A stretch of 64,000 nucleotides of DNA from Chryseobacterium culicis (GCF_900108365.1 NZ_FNWQ01000001.1:744001-808000); one strand, 5' to 3'. Numbered from the stretch's first letter, positions 51,752-61,072 are shown. Notes: a model not told the origin generated them from the letters alone. Numbers and translations: made by a program.

Positions 51752-53398
51752 ATGCTTAGGAACATTTCAATTGCGGCAGCTACTTTATTGTCCGTAGTTA
51801 CAATCAATGCACAGAAGAACAGAAATACCCAACTGGAAAGACCCAAATTAGTCGTAGGGCTGGTTGTAGACCAGATGCGCTGGGACTATCTGTACCGTTT
51901 TTATGGTAAATATGGAAATGATGGTTTCAAGAGACTTTTGAATACCGGATATTCTTTGAACAATGTACATATCCCTTACGTTCCTACGATTACAGCTTTA
52001 GGACATACCTGTATTTATACGGGATCTGTACCGGCTATTCATGGAATTGCAGGAAATGACTGGACAGATAAAGAAACAGGAAAAGGGGTATACTGTACTG
52101 CGGATGAAAGCGTTCAGCCGGTAGGAACTACCAATACCAAAACAGGAAGCCACTCTCCGAAAAATCTTTGGTCCACAACTGTAACTGACGAATTGAGACT
52201 GGCTACCAACTTCCAGGGAAAAGTAGTAGGCGTTTCTTTGAAAGACCGTGCCTCTATTCTTCCTGCAGGACACACGCCAAACGGAGCTTTCTGGTTTGAT
52301 GACAGCACGGGAAATTTCATTACCAGCACATGGTACATGAATGATCTTCCTCAATGGGTAAAATCATTCAATTCTCAGAATCTTCCTGAAAAATTAGTCG
52401 CTAACGGTTGGAATACATTACTTCCAATCAACGAATATACAGAAAGCGCACCAGACAATTCTCCATGGGAAGGGCTTTTGGGAAGCGCAAAAACACCTAC
52501 ATTTCCTTACAGCAACTTAGCAAAGGATTATCAGGTTAAAAAAGACAATATCCGTTACACACCTTTCGGAAATACCTTGACATTGAAGTTGGCAGAAGCT
52601 TCTGTAGAAGGTGAAAAGCTCGGTGGAGATAATATCACAGACTTTTTAGCGATCAATCTTGCCTCTACAGATTATGCCGGTCATAAATTCGGACCGAACT
52701 CTATTGAAGTAGAAGATGTGTATATCAGATTAGACCAGGATTTAGCAGAATTCTTTAAATATCTGGATTCCAAGGTAGGAAAAGGAGAGTACACCGTCTT
52801 TCTTTCTGCTGACCACGGAGGAGCACATTCTGTAGGATTTCTTAAAGAACATAAAATCCCTACGGGGTTCTTTGGGGAAGATGCAGAAAAGAATCTAAAT
52901 CAGAAGCTGAAAGAGAGGTTTGGAGCAGATAAACTGGTCAATGCAATAGATAACTATCAGGTTTATTTTGACAGAAAAGTATTGGCAGACAACAAGCTTG
53001 AATTAGATGATGTAAGAAACTTTGCCGTAAAAGAAATTGAGAAAGATCCTACAGTTCTATATGCTGTTTCTGTAGACAAAGTTCAGGAGTCAAGTATTCC
53101 GGAGCCAATCAAACAAAGAATTATCAACGGGATCAACAGGCAGAGAAGTGGAGATATCCAGTTAATTTCGCATGATTCTATGCTTCCGCCCTATTCTAAA
53201 ACAGGAACCACACACAGTGTGTGGAATTCTTATGACTCACATATTCCTTTGATCTTTATGGGATGGGGAGTGAAGCAGGGAGAAAGCAACAAAGAATATC
53301 ACATGACAGATATTGCGCCTACAGTCTCTTCTTTATTGAAAATACAGTTCCCGAGTGGAAACGTAGGAAATCCTATTACGGAAGTTATTGGTAAATAA
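51752..53398 (+). CDS. pafA: PafA-type alkaline phosphatase
   Basis: A 548-residue periplasmic phosphatase of the nucleotide pyrophosphatase/phosphodiesterase-like superfamily, with a signal peptide (1-20, ending INA). Key residues match PafA with a constant shift of two: Asp40 in VDQMRWD, Thr81 as nucleophile in PTITALGHT, Asn102 in HGIAGNDW, and Lys164/Arg166 in VSLKDRAS, which select phosphate monoesters. A metal Asp-His pair is in SADHGGAH. It hydrolyses phosphomonoesters to supply phosphate. Monocistronic with a terminator. In other Bacteroidota such an enzyme acts even without strong Pi repression; no Pho box recognised here. Confidence 0.95.
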   Translation: MLRNISIAAATLLSVVTINAQKNRNTQLERPKLVVGLVVDQMRWDYLYRFYGKYGNDGFKRLLNTGYSLNNVHIPYVPTITALGHTCIYTGSVPAIHGIAGNDWTDKETGKGVYCTADESVQPVGTTNTKTGSHSPKNLWSTTVTDELRLATNFQGKVVGVSLKDRASILPAGHTPNGAFWFDDSTGNFITSTWYMNDLPQWVKSFNSQNLPEKLVANGWNTLLPINEYTESAPDNSPWEGLLGSAKTPTFPYSNLAKDYQVKKDNIRYTPFGNTLTLKLAEASVEGEKLGGDNITDFLAINLASTDYAGHKFGPNSIEVEDVYIRLDQDLAEFFKYLDSKVGKGEYTVFLSADHGGAHSVGFLKEHKIPTGFFGEDAEKNLNQKLKERFGADKLVNAIDNYQVYFDRKVLADNKLELDDVRNFAVKEIEKDPTVLYAVSVDKVQESSIPEPIKQRIINGINRQRSGDIQLISHDSMLPPYSKTGTTHSVWNSYDSHIPLIFMGWGVKQGESNKEYHMTDIAPTVSSLLKIQFPSGNVGNPITEVIGK

Positions 53399-53420
53399 GT
53401 TGAAACTGATACCTCATAAA

Positions 53421-53450
53421 AAAAACATTCCATTACGGAATGTTTTTTTT
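53421..53450. terminator. Bidirectional terminator (pafA / TPR operon)
   Basis: Eleven-base stem AAAAACATTCC / GGAATGTTTTT with a five-base loop between convergent genes. Confidence 0.9.
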
Positions 53451-53462
53451 GTTTTTCTTAGC

Positions 53463-54587
53463 CTATGAATTTCTTATCATCCGCTGTATCTCTTTATGAA
53501 ACATTTTGTTTTGCTTTCGGACTTTTACAATGGAATATAAAAGCATCAGAATAAAAAAGATCCCCAACACAACAGAACCAATGGTAATGCTGCTATAGTA
53601 AGATTTCAGTTTTTTACTTTTTAAAGCAGTTTCCTTATTGTGATTGTCAATTACATGGTTAATAGATTTCAGCTCATTCTGCTTTATTTGGAAACGCATT
53701 TCCAGGTATTTCTTATTATACTGCTGATATAGGTTCTGTTGTCCCAGCGCAAGATAATTATCCGCTAACTCCTTATAAAGTCCTTCATTCAGGGTTATAT
53801 CTCCGGTATTTTTGCAGAGGCTTTCAGCTTTTAATAACAGGTTGACTGCAGACTCATTTTCGTGATTTTGTTTGTAAATTTCAGCAAGTCCTTTCAAAGC
53901 GAATGCTTCCAGACTTTTAGCAAAATTTTTTCGCGCATAGTTTACAGACTGCAAAAAAGCCTCCTGCGCTTTGTCAGTCTGATGAAGATTAAGATAGCAA
54001 TATCCGATATTGTAATATACCACACTCATATTGGAATAAGTTGTTTTCTTCACCGGAACCTTTTCATAATTCTGTATGGAAATCAGAAATTTTTCCAAAG
54101 CAATTTCTGAATTAGACTGGCTTTTATACACCATTCCTCGTATGGCATAGCTTGCTGCAGTTTCCGTATATTTTTCTGGATTTTTCTCCGGAATTTTTGC
54201 AATATACCGATCTGCCTCAATCAGTGTTTCAAGGCATTTGCTGAAAAGTTCCATCTGCTGGTACTGTATAGCCACCGAAATAAATACACCTGCCTGGCTT
54301 TTCGGATCATTGGTTTTCAGAGACAGTTCCTTCGCTTTCAGAATATATTTTAATGATTCTTCAAAGTTCCTTTTCGCAATATTGGCCGTGGAAAGAAGCA
54401 TATAAAGATTAACAGAGGTCTTCACATCCGGAGAATTTTTTAATAGCTGTTCCCCTATTTTAATCGTGTTATCAGGATTGTCATATATTTCAAGTTTTGC
54501 TTTTTTCATTAAGACACTGTCGGGTGTCTTTTGTGCTTGTGTGAAAATACAGACGAACAGGGAGAATATCTTTAGAAATAGCTTCAT
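53463..54587 (-). CDS. TPR protein with C-terminal TM helix, partner of the AraC-TPR regulator
   Basis: A 374-residue exported-then-anchored protein: signal peptide (FLKIFSLFVCIFTQAQ), TPR-like helical pairs to about residue 310 (KNSPDVKTSVNLYMLLSTANIA, YYNIGYCYLNLHQTDKAQEAF, ALKGLAEIYKQNHENESA), a TM helix (about 333-352, ITIGSVVLGIFFILMLLY) and a short cytosolic tail KVRKQNKMFHKEIQRMI. Layout copies the N-terminal half of the neighbouring AraC regulator but lacks the DNA-binding domain. The ATG overlaps the regulator's stop by four bases (ATGA). Probably a co-sensor; inference. Confidence 0.75.
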   Translation of the reverse strand: MKLFLKIFSLFVCIFTQAQKTPDSVLMKKAKLEIYDNPDNTIKIGEQLLKNSPDVKTSVNLYMLLSTANIAKRNFEESLKYILKAKELSLKTNDPKSQAGVFISVAIQYQQMELFSKCLETLIEADRYIAKIPEKNPEKYTETAASYAIRGMVYKSQSNSEIALEKFLISIQNYEKVPVKKTTYSNMSVVYYNIGYCYLNLHQTDKAQEAFLQSVNYARKNFAKSLEAFALKGLAEIYKQNHENESAVNLLLKAESLCKNTGDITLNEGLYKELADNYLALGQQNLYQQYNKKYLEMRFQIKQNELKSINHVIDNHNKETALKSKKLKSYYSSITIGSVVLGIFFILMLLYSIVKVRKQNKMFHKEIQRMIRNS

Positions 54588-56215
54588 GCGGTTTGGGTTT
54601 TACTGATTTCCTGAATATATGCATTGGGAGACATTCCGGTAACAGATTTAAAAACAGTTGTAAAGGCACTGTGCGAAGAGAAACCCGAATATTCCGCGAG
54701 ATAACTCACTTTATAATTACGAAAAGCAGAATCTTCCCTTAATAGCTGCACAATATGATTAATCCTGAGTTTATTGATATATCCGTTAAAGTTTTTCTCC
54801 CTGTTATTGATAACTTCCGAAAGATATTTGGTATTGATTTCCAGTTGAGAGGAAAGCTGGGATAATGACATATTTTTATTTAAGTAGGCATCAGATTTTT
54901 CGAATTCTTCTAATTTTTGAAGAATTTCATCTTCTTTTTCTCTCGATATTTTTGTTGAGCCGGGATCTTTTGTTACCGATGTTTTGTTTACAATAAGCTG
55001 CTGAGGTTTCTGGCTGATCTGCTTTTCAAAAAAGTCAAACTGCTTTTTTAAGTCTCTATTCTTACTTTTAATAATCAGAAAATAAGTAAGCAGGCCCAGA
55101 ACAATTACCGATAAAATGAGAATCAAATACCAGAAAGATCTTACATGCATATAGTTTTGAAATTCAATATTTTTATTCTGATTGGTTTCAACAAGTTTTA
55201 CAAGATAACGTATTCCCTCTTTTGAATTTAAATCGGTTTTTGCTTTCAGATCATTATGAAGTTTATTGTATTGGTTGTATTTTTCATCATTATGAACCGC
55301 GTAGTAATTTTTGGATAGTGATTCGTAGATTTTAATTTTTAAATTATTAAAAGGCAGGTTTTCAATCAGGCCAAGCGCGGTTTCCAGCTTTTCAATAGCA
55401 GCTTCATAATCCTGTTTCAGAAAATAATACTGGGAAAGGTTTTCGTAAGCCAATCCTAGCAGAAAAGGCTTGTTTTTTTGGGATTCAAGATCTGAAATAA
55501 CCCGGTTTATAAGTATTTTATAGTCAGAAAATTTGTTTTGTTTCAGCAGATAAGAAGACCGGAAAGTCCTGTTCTCGATTTTTATAATGGCATTTTCTTC
55601 ATTATGATCACTAAGGTACCGGTTGCTTTTATCCAGATTTTGTAGTGCCGTGATATAATCTCTGTTAATTCCTGAGTTTAAAGCCTGAAGCTGGTACAGT
55701 TTTGCTGTGGTGATTCGCAAAGCCGGATCATTGCTTTTAAGAAGTCTCTGATCAGATAAAAGATGGGATATAATTTTTTTTGACTGATTATACAATCCTA
55801 AGTTTTGGTATTGATCAGCCAGATTATAGCCGCCGAAAACCTGCATGAAATAAGAAATTCCGGTTTTGGGATCAGCGTCTTCATGCTGAGCGAAAATATT
55901 TACAGACTGTACATAATCGCCCTTCATTGCCAGTGCCTGTGAAATGATGTTCTGAAGTACCATTTTATGTTCGGTATTCTGATCACTAACGAGAATTCCC
56001 TGAGTATAGCTGATGCATTCGTCAGAATTCTGATAGAGTTTAAGAAAGGCTTTATCTGCCAAAATCGTAAAGTCCGGACCGGACTGCCCATTCATCAAAT
56101 GAGCACTGAAAATCAAAATAAACAGCAGGAATCTTCTGCTATTGTGAATTAATTGATGAGTAAATAATTTGTTTTCTGTGTTTTTTTGAATAATGCGGGT
56201 AAAATCCATATTCAA
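54584..56215 (-). CDS. Membrane TPR sensor with cytosolic AraC DNA-binding domain
   Basis: A 543-residue one-component membrane regulator. An N-terminal hydrophobic segment (FLLFILIFSAHLMNG) acts as signal or first TM, then periplasmic TPR-like repeats to about residue 355, a TM helix (about 362-382, FWYLILILSVIVLGLLTYFLI), a basic/coiled linker and a C-terminal AraC HTH pair (LSQLSSQLEINTKYLSEVIN and VSYLAEYSGFSSHSAFTTVFKSVTGMSPNAY). Periplasmic input is transmitted to DNA binding without phosphorylation. An in-frame ATG two codons later is an alternative start. It shares an ATGA junction with the TPR partner and is divergent from a T9SS HAF-repeat gene, a likely target. Confidence 0.85.
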   Translation of the reverse strand: MNMDFTRIIQKNTENKLFTHQLIHNSRRFLLFILIFSAHLMNGQSGPDFTILADKAFLKLYQNSDECISYTQGILVSDQNTEHKMVLQNIISQALAMKGDYVQSVNIFAQHEDADPKTGISYFMQVFGGYNLADQYQNLGLYNQSKKIISHLLSDQRLLKSNDPALRITTAKLYQLQALNSGINRDYITALQNLDKSNRYLSDHNEENAIIKIENRTFRSSYLLKQNKFSDYKILINRVISDLESQKNKPFLLGLAYENLSQYYFLKQDYEAAIEKLETALGLIENLPFNNLKIKIYESLSKNYYAVHNDEKYNQYNKLHNDLKAKTDLNSKEGIRYLVKLVETNQNKNIEFQNYMHVRSFWYLILILSVIVLGLLTYFLIIKSKNRDLKKQFDFFEKQISQKPQQLIVNKTSVTKDPGSTKISREKEDEILQKLEEFEKSDAYLNKNMSLSQLSSQLEINTKYLSEVINNREKNFNGYINKLRINHIVQLLREDSAFRNYKVSYLAEYSGFSSHSAFTTVFKSVTGMSPNAYIQEISKTQTA

Positions 56216-56363
56216 AATGATGTTTTGTATCTTGTTGGCTATTAATGTTTTGGAAATTTAATTCTTTCAAAATTCACGAATTATGAAAGCCCATTTCTTT
56301 TGATCGGGTAAATATTGTTTTAATATTGTTTCCACCAATTCGGATCGCTAAATATAATAAAAT
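56216..56363. promoter_or_regulatory. Divergent promoter region between AraC operon and HAF gene
   Basis: A 148-base shared region that must hold both promoters. No strict TAnnTTTG or clear dyad is visible, and one A/T-rich track precedes the HAF ATG. Binding sites for the AraC regulator would be expected here but cannot be read directly. Confidence 0.4.
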
Positions 56364-57674
56364 ATGAAAAATTTTTACAGAATGTCAATGAAAATATTGG
56401 CCGCTTGTTTTTTCCTGAATTTTAGCTATACAGAGGCACAGCTTACTGTAATAGGTTTGGGGAATTATAATGTAGGTGCAGTTTCGGATAACGGAGTAGT
56501 AAGTATGCATACAAGCGCAGGAGCGATCTATAAGTGGGATGCAGCCAACGGACTTGTACAGATAGGGGCAATATCCAATGGATATCCGGCTGCCGGAAGG
56601 ACAGTGGTTTCCAATGACGGAACCAAAATCTCGTCTTCCATTACCAATGCAGCAACAGGGTTCAATGAAATATCAACTTACGATGTAGCAGCTTCCTCCT
56701 GGGTCAACAGAGGCGGACTTGTTCCCACCGGATGGGATGGAAGTGTGAGCTCCACCTGGGGAATGACTACTAACGGAAGCACAGTTGTAGGTCTTGGTTA
56801 TCTCACTGCCGCAAATGCACACGCGGTAAAATGGGACGAAGCCGGAGGAATGATAGATTTGGGAAGCATAGTTCCCGGACGAAGCTCCAGAGCCAACGCA
56901 ATTAATGCTGCAGGAACAGTGATTGTAGGATGGCAGGACGAGCCGACAGGTACCAGAAGCGGTGCAAAATGGCAGGATGGCGTAGAAAGCTTTATTACAG
57001 ATAATAACGGTAATAATGTAGGAGAAGCAGGCGGAATTTCTGCGGATGGAAGTACCATCATAGGAGCTGCAAATCCAAATCCATATGTATGGAATGCTGT
57101 AAGCGGGCTGACGTATATTACCCATCCTAATGCTTCATTCACCTTTAAAGGAGGTGCAACGGGAATTTCTGCTGACGGGAAAACAGTAATTGGATATTAC
57201 AGAGCATTCGGAGCGCCACCCATTTCTGGGGAAGGCTTTATCTGGAACTCTTCCACGGGGAGAGTCAATCTGAATGATTATGCCGCATCACTGGGAATTG
57301 CCACCAATGGAGTAACGATGGGACTTCCATTAGCGATTTCTCAGGACGGAAAGAAAATTGCCGGAACAGGAATGAATGCGTCAGGCCAGATGATTGCATT
57401 TTACCTGGATATTTCATCGTTTTTGTCAGTGAAAGATACTGTTCAGGGCAAAGACACTATTGGTATTTACCCTAATCCGGTAACTGATAGGCTTTATTAT
57501 AAAGGAGCAGGTAACATAGAAAGAGTTGAAATATATAATATGGTTGGGCAAAAGGTGAAAACATTCAATACTGTAGAAGGGCAGATGGATGTTTCATCCT
57601 TGCCAAAAGGAGATTATATTTTACAATACTGGGTGAAAGGAGAAAAGCAAGCTTATAAATTCATAAAAAAATAA
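56364..57674 (+). CDS. T9SS-exported HAF-repeat beta-propeller protein
   Basis: A 436-residue secreted protein: signal peptide to about residue 25 (FLNFSYTEAQ), then HAF-type extracellular repeats with recurring VGAVSDNGVVSMHTSA-, AVKWDEAGGMIDLGSI-, ANAINAAGTVIVGW- and GISADGSTIIGAA-like units (about 30-340), then a type A T9SS sorting domain from TIGIYPNPVTDRLYY to the C-terminus YKFIKK. The HAF repeats suggest a propeller of unknown ligand. It is divergent from the AraC-TPR operon, so probably regulated by it. Confidence 0.86.
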   Translation: MKNFYRMSMKILAACFFLNFSYTEAQLTVIGLGNYNVGAVSDNGVVSMHTSAGAIYKWDAANGLVQIGAISNGYPAAGRTVVSNDGTKISSSITNAATGFNEISTYDVAASSWVNRGGLVPTGWDGSVSSTWGMTTNGSTVVGLGYLTAANAHAVKWDEAGGMIDLGSIVPGRSSRANAINAAGTVIVGWQDEPTGTRSGAKWQDGVESFITDNNGNNVGEAGGISADGSTIIGAANPNPYVWNAVSGLTYITHPNASFTFKGGATGISADGKTVIGYYRAFGAPPISGEGFIWNSSTGRVNLNDYAASLGIATNGVTMGLPLAISQDGKKIAGTGMNASGQMIAFYLDISSFLSVKDTVQGKDTIGIYPNPVTDRLYYKGAGNIERVEIYNMVGQKVKTFNTVEGQMDVSSLPKGDYILQYWVKGEKQAYKFIKK

Positions 57675-57705
57675 ACATATAAATAGTAAAAGTAGTGGGA
57701 TGAAT

Positions 57706-57741
57706 GGCCGTTTTCAATATTGAAAGCGGCTGTTCTTTTTT
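57706..57741 (+). terminator. Terminator of the HAF-repeat gene
   Basis: GCCGTTTTCAAT / ATTGAAAGCGGC arms (one G-U pair) at 57707-57718 and 57719-57730, then a T-rich run; 31 bases after the stop. Confidence 0.75.
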
Positions 57742-57786
57742 ACTTACTCTGACCAACAGACCGCTTTTTTTAACATAAGTCCAATT

Positions 57787-57817
57787 TTTGGCAGATACAT
57801 ATAAAAAACTATCTTTG
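57787..57817 (+). promoter_or_regulatory. Bacteroidota promoter of the B12 uptake operon
   Basis: TTTG (57787-57790), then 19 bases, then TATCTTTG (57810-57817), matching the -33/-7 consensus in sequence and spacing. The best promoter match in the window. Transcription should start near 57824, just before the cobalamin riboswitch. Confidence 0.8.
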
Positions 57818-57824
57818 CAAAAAT

Positions 57825-57975
57825 TTTGGTTTCCAGTGTTTTGGAATGAAAAGGGAATCGGGTGTAAATCCCGGACTGTCCCCGCAACTGTAAATCGCAA
57901 TAAAAGTTTCTGCAAAAAGCCACTGTTTAAAAACGGGAAGGTGCAGAATGCGAAAGTCAGGAGACCTGCCAGGAT
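57825..57975 (+). promoter_or_regulatory. Cobalamin (AdoCbl-type) riboswitch
   Basis: A roughly 150-base leader with the hallmark cobalamin-riboswitch core: GGGAATCGGGTGTAAATCCCGGACTGTCCCCGCAACTGT-type P3-P6 text (57853-57891), GCCACTG (57919-57925), and the B12 box AGTCAGGAGACCTGCC at 57955-57970. A purine-rich GGAGG (58001-58005) sits before the ATG of the receptor. When bound by B12 it should shut off receptor expression. Class subtype cannot be settled by eye. Confidence 0.93.
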
Positions 57976-58019
57976 TGTAATTAAAAAACATATTGCTTTC
58001 GGAGGAAAAGTAAAAAAGT

Positions 58020-59846
58020 ATGGATATAAAAAGATCTTTAGTACTGCTTTTTTCGTCTTATGGCTGCTTTCTTTTTGGACAGGAGAAAGCCATAGATACT
58101 GTTTATGTCTTCGACAATCAGATGAACAGGGTGAAGCTTTTTCATCCTATAAAAACAATTACGGCAGAAGATGCCGAGAAGAATTCCAGTAATCTCTCAG
58201 AACTTCTAAGATTTCAGTCACAGGTTTTTATCAAAGAAAATGGACGTGGTGCTGTTTCTTCCCCGTCTTTCAGAGGAACTACCGCGCAGCAGACTGCTTT
58301 TGTGTGGAACGGAATTAATATCAACTCTAATTTTTTAGGTCAGGGAGATATCAACAATATTGCCTTGTTCGGGTACGATCAGATCGGAATAAAAGCCGGC
58401 GGAGGAAGTGTAATCTACGGAAGTGGTGCTATCGGGGGAAGTATTCATTTAAATAATACTCTTGATTTTAATAAAGGATTCCAGGGCTCATTATTTTCAG
58501 AAGTCGCTTCTTTTAATACCTATAATAATTTTGTAAAGGGTTCGTACAGTAATGATAAGCTGAGTTTTAAAGCTTCCGGAAATTATTCTGTAAGTGAAAA
58601 TAACTATGAGGTAAGCGATCTGAATTACATCAACAGAAACGGAAATTATTACAACACAACATTCAACGTAGGTGCATCCTACAAAGTAACGAATGATCAT
58701 AAAATTTCCTGGCAGAGCCAGTTTTTTGATTCTTCACAGCATTATCCCGTGTACGAGGAAACGGGTACAAAAACGAAATATAAAACGCAGAGTGTAAGAA
58801 GTCTGCTTTCCTGGGACTGGAACAGAGCGAAGTTCAGCAATTCCCTTAAAGCAGCCTATACTGAAGAGAATTTTCAGTACTTTGGTTCTTTAAACCAGCC
58901 AAAATCAAGCGGAGGAACAGGGAAAAATTATATCTTTAAAAACGATTTTAATTACTTCCTGAATTCAAAATGGAATTTTAATGTCATCGGAGAATTTCAG
59001 GTCAATAAAGGAGAAGGTTATCAGAGTGGAATTTCCAATGTCAGCAGAAATGTTGGTTCAATATCAGGATTGTTGAGGTATTTTGCCACAAAAGACCTGC
59101 GTTTTGAGGGGGGATTCAAGAAAGATTTTGTAGAAGATGTGAAATCACCGCTGATGTACTCTTTCTCCGGAAAATGGAGGGCTGCAAAATGGTATGATGT
59201 AAGTGTAAATGTATCCAAGAACTTCAGATTTCCCTCCTTTAATGATATCTATTATGAACCGGGAGGAAATAAAGATCTGAGACCGGAAACATCTACCCAG
59301 GTGGATATGACAAATGAGTTCAAAGCAGGAGATTTCAGACTTACTTTGTCTCCTTACTACATGAATATAACGGACCTTATTGTATGGCTTCCCACTGCTT
59401 TAGGCTACTGGCAGGCATACAATATTAATAAATCTGAGTCTTACGGACTGGAATCTCAGCTCTCTTTCAGCAAACAGCTGGGCAAACATAAGATCTATGC
59501 AAATGCAGGATATTATTATGCAAAATCTATTGACAAAGAAACCGGGCTCCAAAGGCCATATGTTCCCATGCACAGAGGAAATGCCAATCTGGATTATGAA
59601 TATGGTTTCTTCAGATTCTTTGCACAGGCACTCCTGAACGGGGTTACCTATACCACAAGCGATGAAAAGAGATCAGAGGCTATAGATCCTTATTTTCTTT
59701 TAAATATGGGGGCCTCTGCAACGTTAGCAAAAAAATATACCTTAGGGTTTAAAGTGAATAATCTGACGGATACTTACTATAAAACAGTTTCTTTTTATCC
59801 TTTACCGAAAAGAAATTATAGTGTGTATGCTACAATACATTTTTAA
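58020..59846 (+). CDS. btuB: BtuB-like TonB-dependent cobalamin receptor
   Basis: A 608-residue outer-membrane receptor with a signal peptide (LVLLFSSYGCFLFG), a plug (SELLRFQSQVFIKENGRGAVSSPSFRGTTAQQTAFVWNGININ and GSVIYGSGAIGGSIHLNNTLDF) and a 22-strand barrel ending in NYSVYATIHF. Length matches BtuB. It is the first gene downstream of a cobalamin riboswitch, which makes B12/cobinamide uptake the leading function. A BtuG-like propeller gene follows after 19 bases. ABC transporter genes (btuCDF) are not in the window. Confidence 0.92.
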   Translation: MDIKRSLVLLFSSYGCFLFGQEKAIDTVYVFDNQMNRVKLFHPIKTITAEDAEKNSSNLSELLRFQSQVFIKENGRGAVSSPSFRGTTAQQTAFVWNGININSNFLGQGDINNIALFGYDQIGIKAGGGSVIYGSGAIGGSIHLNNTLDFNKGFQGSLFSEVASFNTYNNFVKGSYSNDKLSFKASGNYSVSENNYEVSDLNYINRNGNYYNTTFNVGASYKVTNDHKISWQSQFFDSSQHYPVYEETGTKTKYKTQSVRSLLSWDWNRAKFSNSLKAAYTEENFQYFGSLNQPKSSGGTGKNYIFKNDFNYFLNSKWNFNVIGEFQVNKGEGYQSGISNVSRNVGSISGLLRYFATKDLRFEGGFKKDFVEDVKSPLMYSFSGKWRAAKWYDVSVNVSKNFRFPSFNDIYYEPGGNKDLRPETSTQVDMTNEFKAGDFRLTLSPYYMNITDLIVWLPTALGYWQAYNINKSESYGLESQLSFSKQLGKHKIYANAGYYYAKSIDKETGLQRPYVPMHRGNANLDYEYGFFRFFAQALLNGVTYTTSDEKRSEAIDPYFLLNMGASATLAKKYTLGFKVNNLTDTYYKTVSFYPLPKRNYSVYATIHF

Positions 59847-59865
59847 AAATTAAAATTGAATAGAT

Positions 59866-60921
59866 ATGAAAATAACTAAACTTTTAACTGTATTATTTGC
59901 AGTCGTGTTATTGTTTAACATTTCTTCATGTACAAGTGATTCTACGGAAGTGGAGATCTCTCCAATCACTTATCAGAACGGGTATTTTATCTCTAATGAA
60001 GGGAACTTCAACAGTCAGGGAGCTAAAGTAACATTCCTGACAAGAGATTTAAGCATGAAGCAGGATGATGTGTATGGATATAACAACAATAAAGAAATCC
60101 TGGGTGACGTTCTTCAGACAATTGGTCTTAACGGAAATAAGGCTTATCTTGTCTTAAATAACTCAAACAAAATTGTAGTAGTAGACCGTTATACATTCAA
60201 AAAATTAGCAGTTATTACGGATCAGATTGATAATCCAAGAGGAATTACTTTTACCAACGACTTTATCTACGTTTCGAATACCAATTTCACAGCACACACT
60301 CAAAGTGTAACGAAATATAAAGCTTCTGACTATTCATTTGTAAGCAAAATCAGCATGACTGATGTTTCTGACAAAATAGTGGAAGCAGGAGGAAATATTT
60401 TCGTACAGAATGCATCATCAGGATATGGAAATAAGATTACTTATATCAATACTTCTAACGACAGTAAAACTGAAATTAACGTTCCAAACGGACAGATTGG
60501 AAACACTGTTTCATATAAATCCAACGTTTATACCATTTCTTCAACAGCTGCAGATTCTTATATCTATAAAATTTCAAGCACGGGAGCAGTAACGCCGGTA
60601 ATTACGCTTACAGGAATTCCAAATGCTACAAACCTTCAGATTGATAACGATAAAATCTACTTCAGCTCTGCCAATAAAGTGTATACAACAAGCTTGGCTG
60701 CACCGGCAATTCCGACAACTCCACTGTTAACAGCAGAAGATGGCGGACTTTATTTTACGCTTTACGGATTTAACGTTATTGATGGAAGAATTTTTGCATC
60801 AGATGTTAAACAATTTAAAGCAGAAAGCGAAATGATCATCTATTCAGCAACTACGGGAAGCAAAATGGTAACTCTTAAAACAGGAGGCCTTGGTGCTAAC
60901 GGAACTGTCCTGAACCCGTAA
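59866..60921 (+). CDS. BtuG-like surface lipoprotein (YncE-type beta-propeller)
   Basis: A 351-residue lipoprotein: signal peptide with lipobox ISSCTS (Cys22), then seven-bladed propeller-like repeats (TYQNGYFISNEGNFNSQGAKVTFL, NKIVVVDRYTFKKLAVI, NPRGITFTNDFIYVSNTN, KIVEAGGNIFVQNASSGYGNKI, VTPVITLTGIPNATNLQIDNDKIYF). BtuG in Bacteroides is such a surface propeller that binds B12 very tightly and caps BtuB. Position directly after btuB under a cobalamin riboswitch supports the same role. Residues for B12 binding cannot be judged by eye. Confidence 0.8.
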   Translation: MKITKLLTVLFAVVLLFNISSCTSDSTEVEISPITYQNGYFISNEGNFNSQGAKVTFLTRDLSMKQDDVYGYNNNKEILGDVLQTIGLNGNKAYLVLNNSNKIVVVDRYTFKKLAVITDQIDNPRGITFTNDFIYVSNTNFTAHTQSVTKYKASDYSFVSKISMTDVSDKIVEAGGNIFVQNASSGYGNKITYINTSNDSKTEINVPNGQIGNTVSYKSNVYTISSTAADSYIYKISSTGAVTPVITLTGIPNATNLQIDNDKIYFSSANKVYTTSLAAPAIPTTPLLTAEDGGLYFTLYGFNVIDGRIFASDVKQFKAESEMIIYSATTGSKMVTLKTGGLGANGTVLNP

Positions 60922-60960
60922 AAATATAATTTTTTATTTTTTCATCATTTGTGTTTTTTT

Positions 60961-60998
60961 CCGGTCGGTTTCTTTTGAAGCCGGCCGGCTTTGTTTTA
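60961..60998 (+). terminator. Terminator of the B12 uptake operon
   Basis: Twelve-pair stem CCGGTCGGTTTC / GAAGCCGGCCGG (60961-60972 with 60977-60988, two G-U pairs) with a TTTT loop and T-rich tail. Confidence 0.82.
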
Positions 60999-61010
60999 TA
61001 GGTGGATATA

Positions 61011-61056
61011 CAAAAGCCCGGCGGGATGGAACATCCCGCCGGGCTTTTGTATTTTA
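61011..61056. terminator. Bidirectional terminator (B12 operon / CCA enzyme)
   Basis: Eighteen-base perfect stem (61011-61028 with 61032-61049, core AAAAGCCCGGCGGGATG) and a GAA loop, between convergent genes. Confidence 0.9.
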
Positions 61057-61072
61057 TTATTTATCTGTTAAA

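Noticed and set aside
57788..58192. 134-codon open frame over the cobalamin leader
   Set aside because: It overlaps the riboswitch and the 5' end of btuB, and its translation follows no family; the conserved RNA core explains the sequence.
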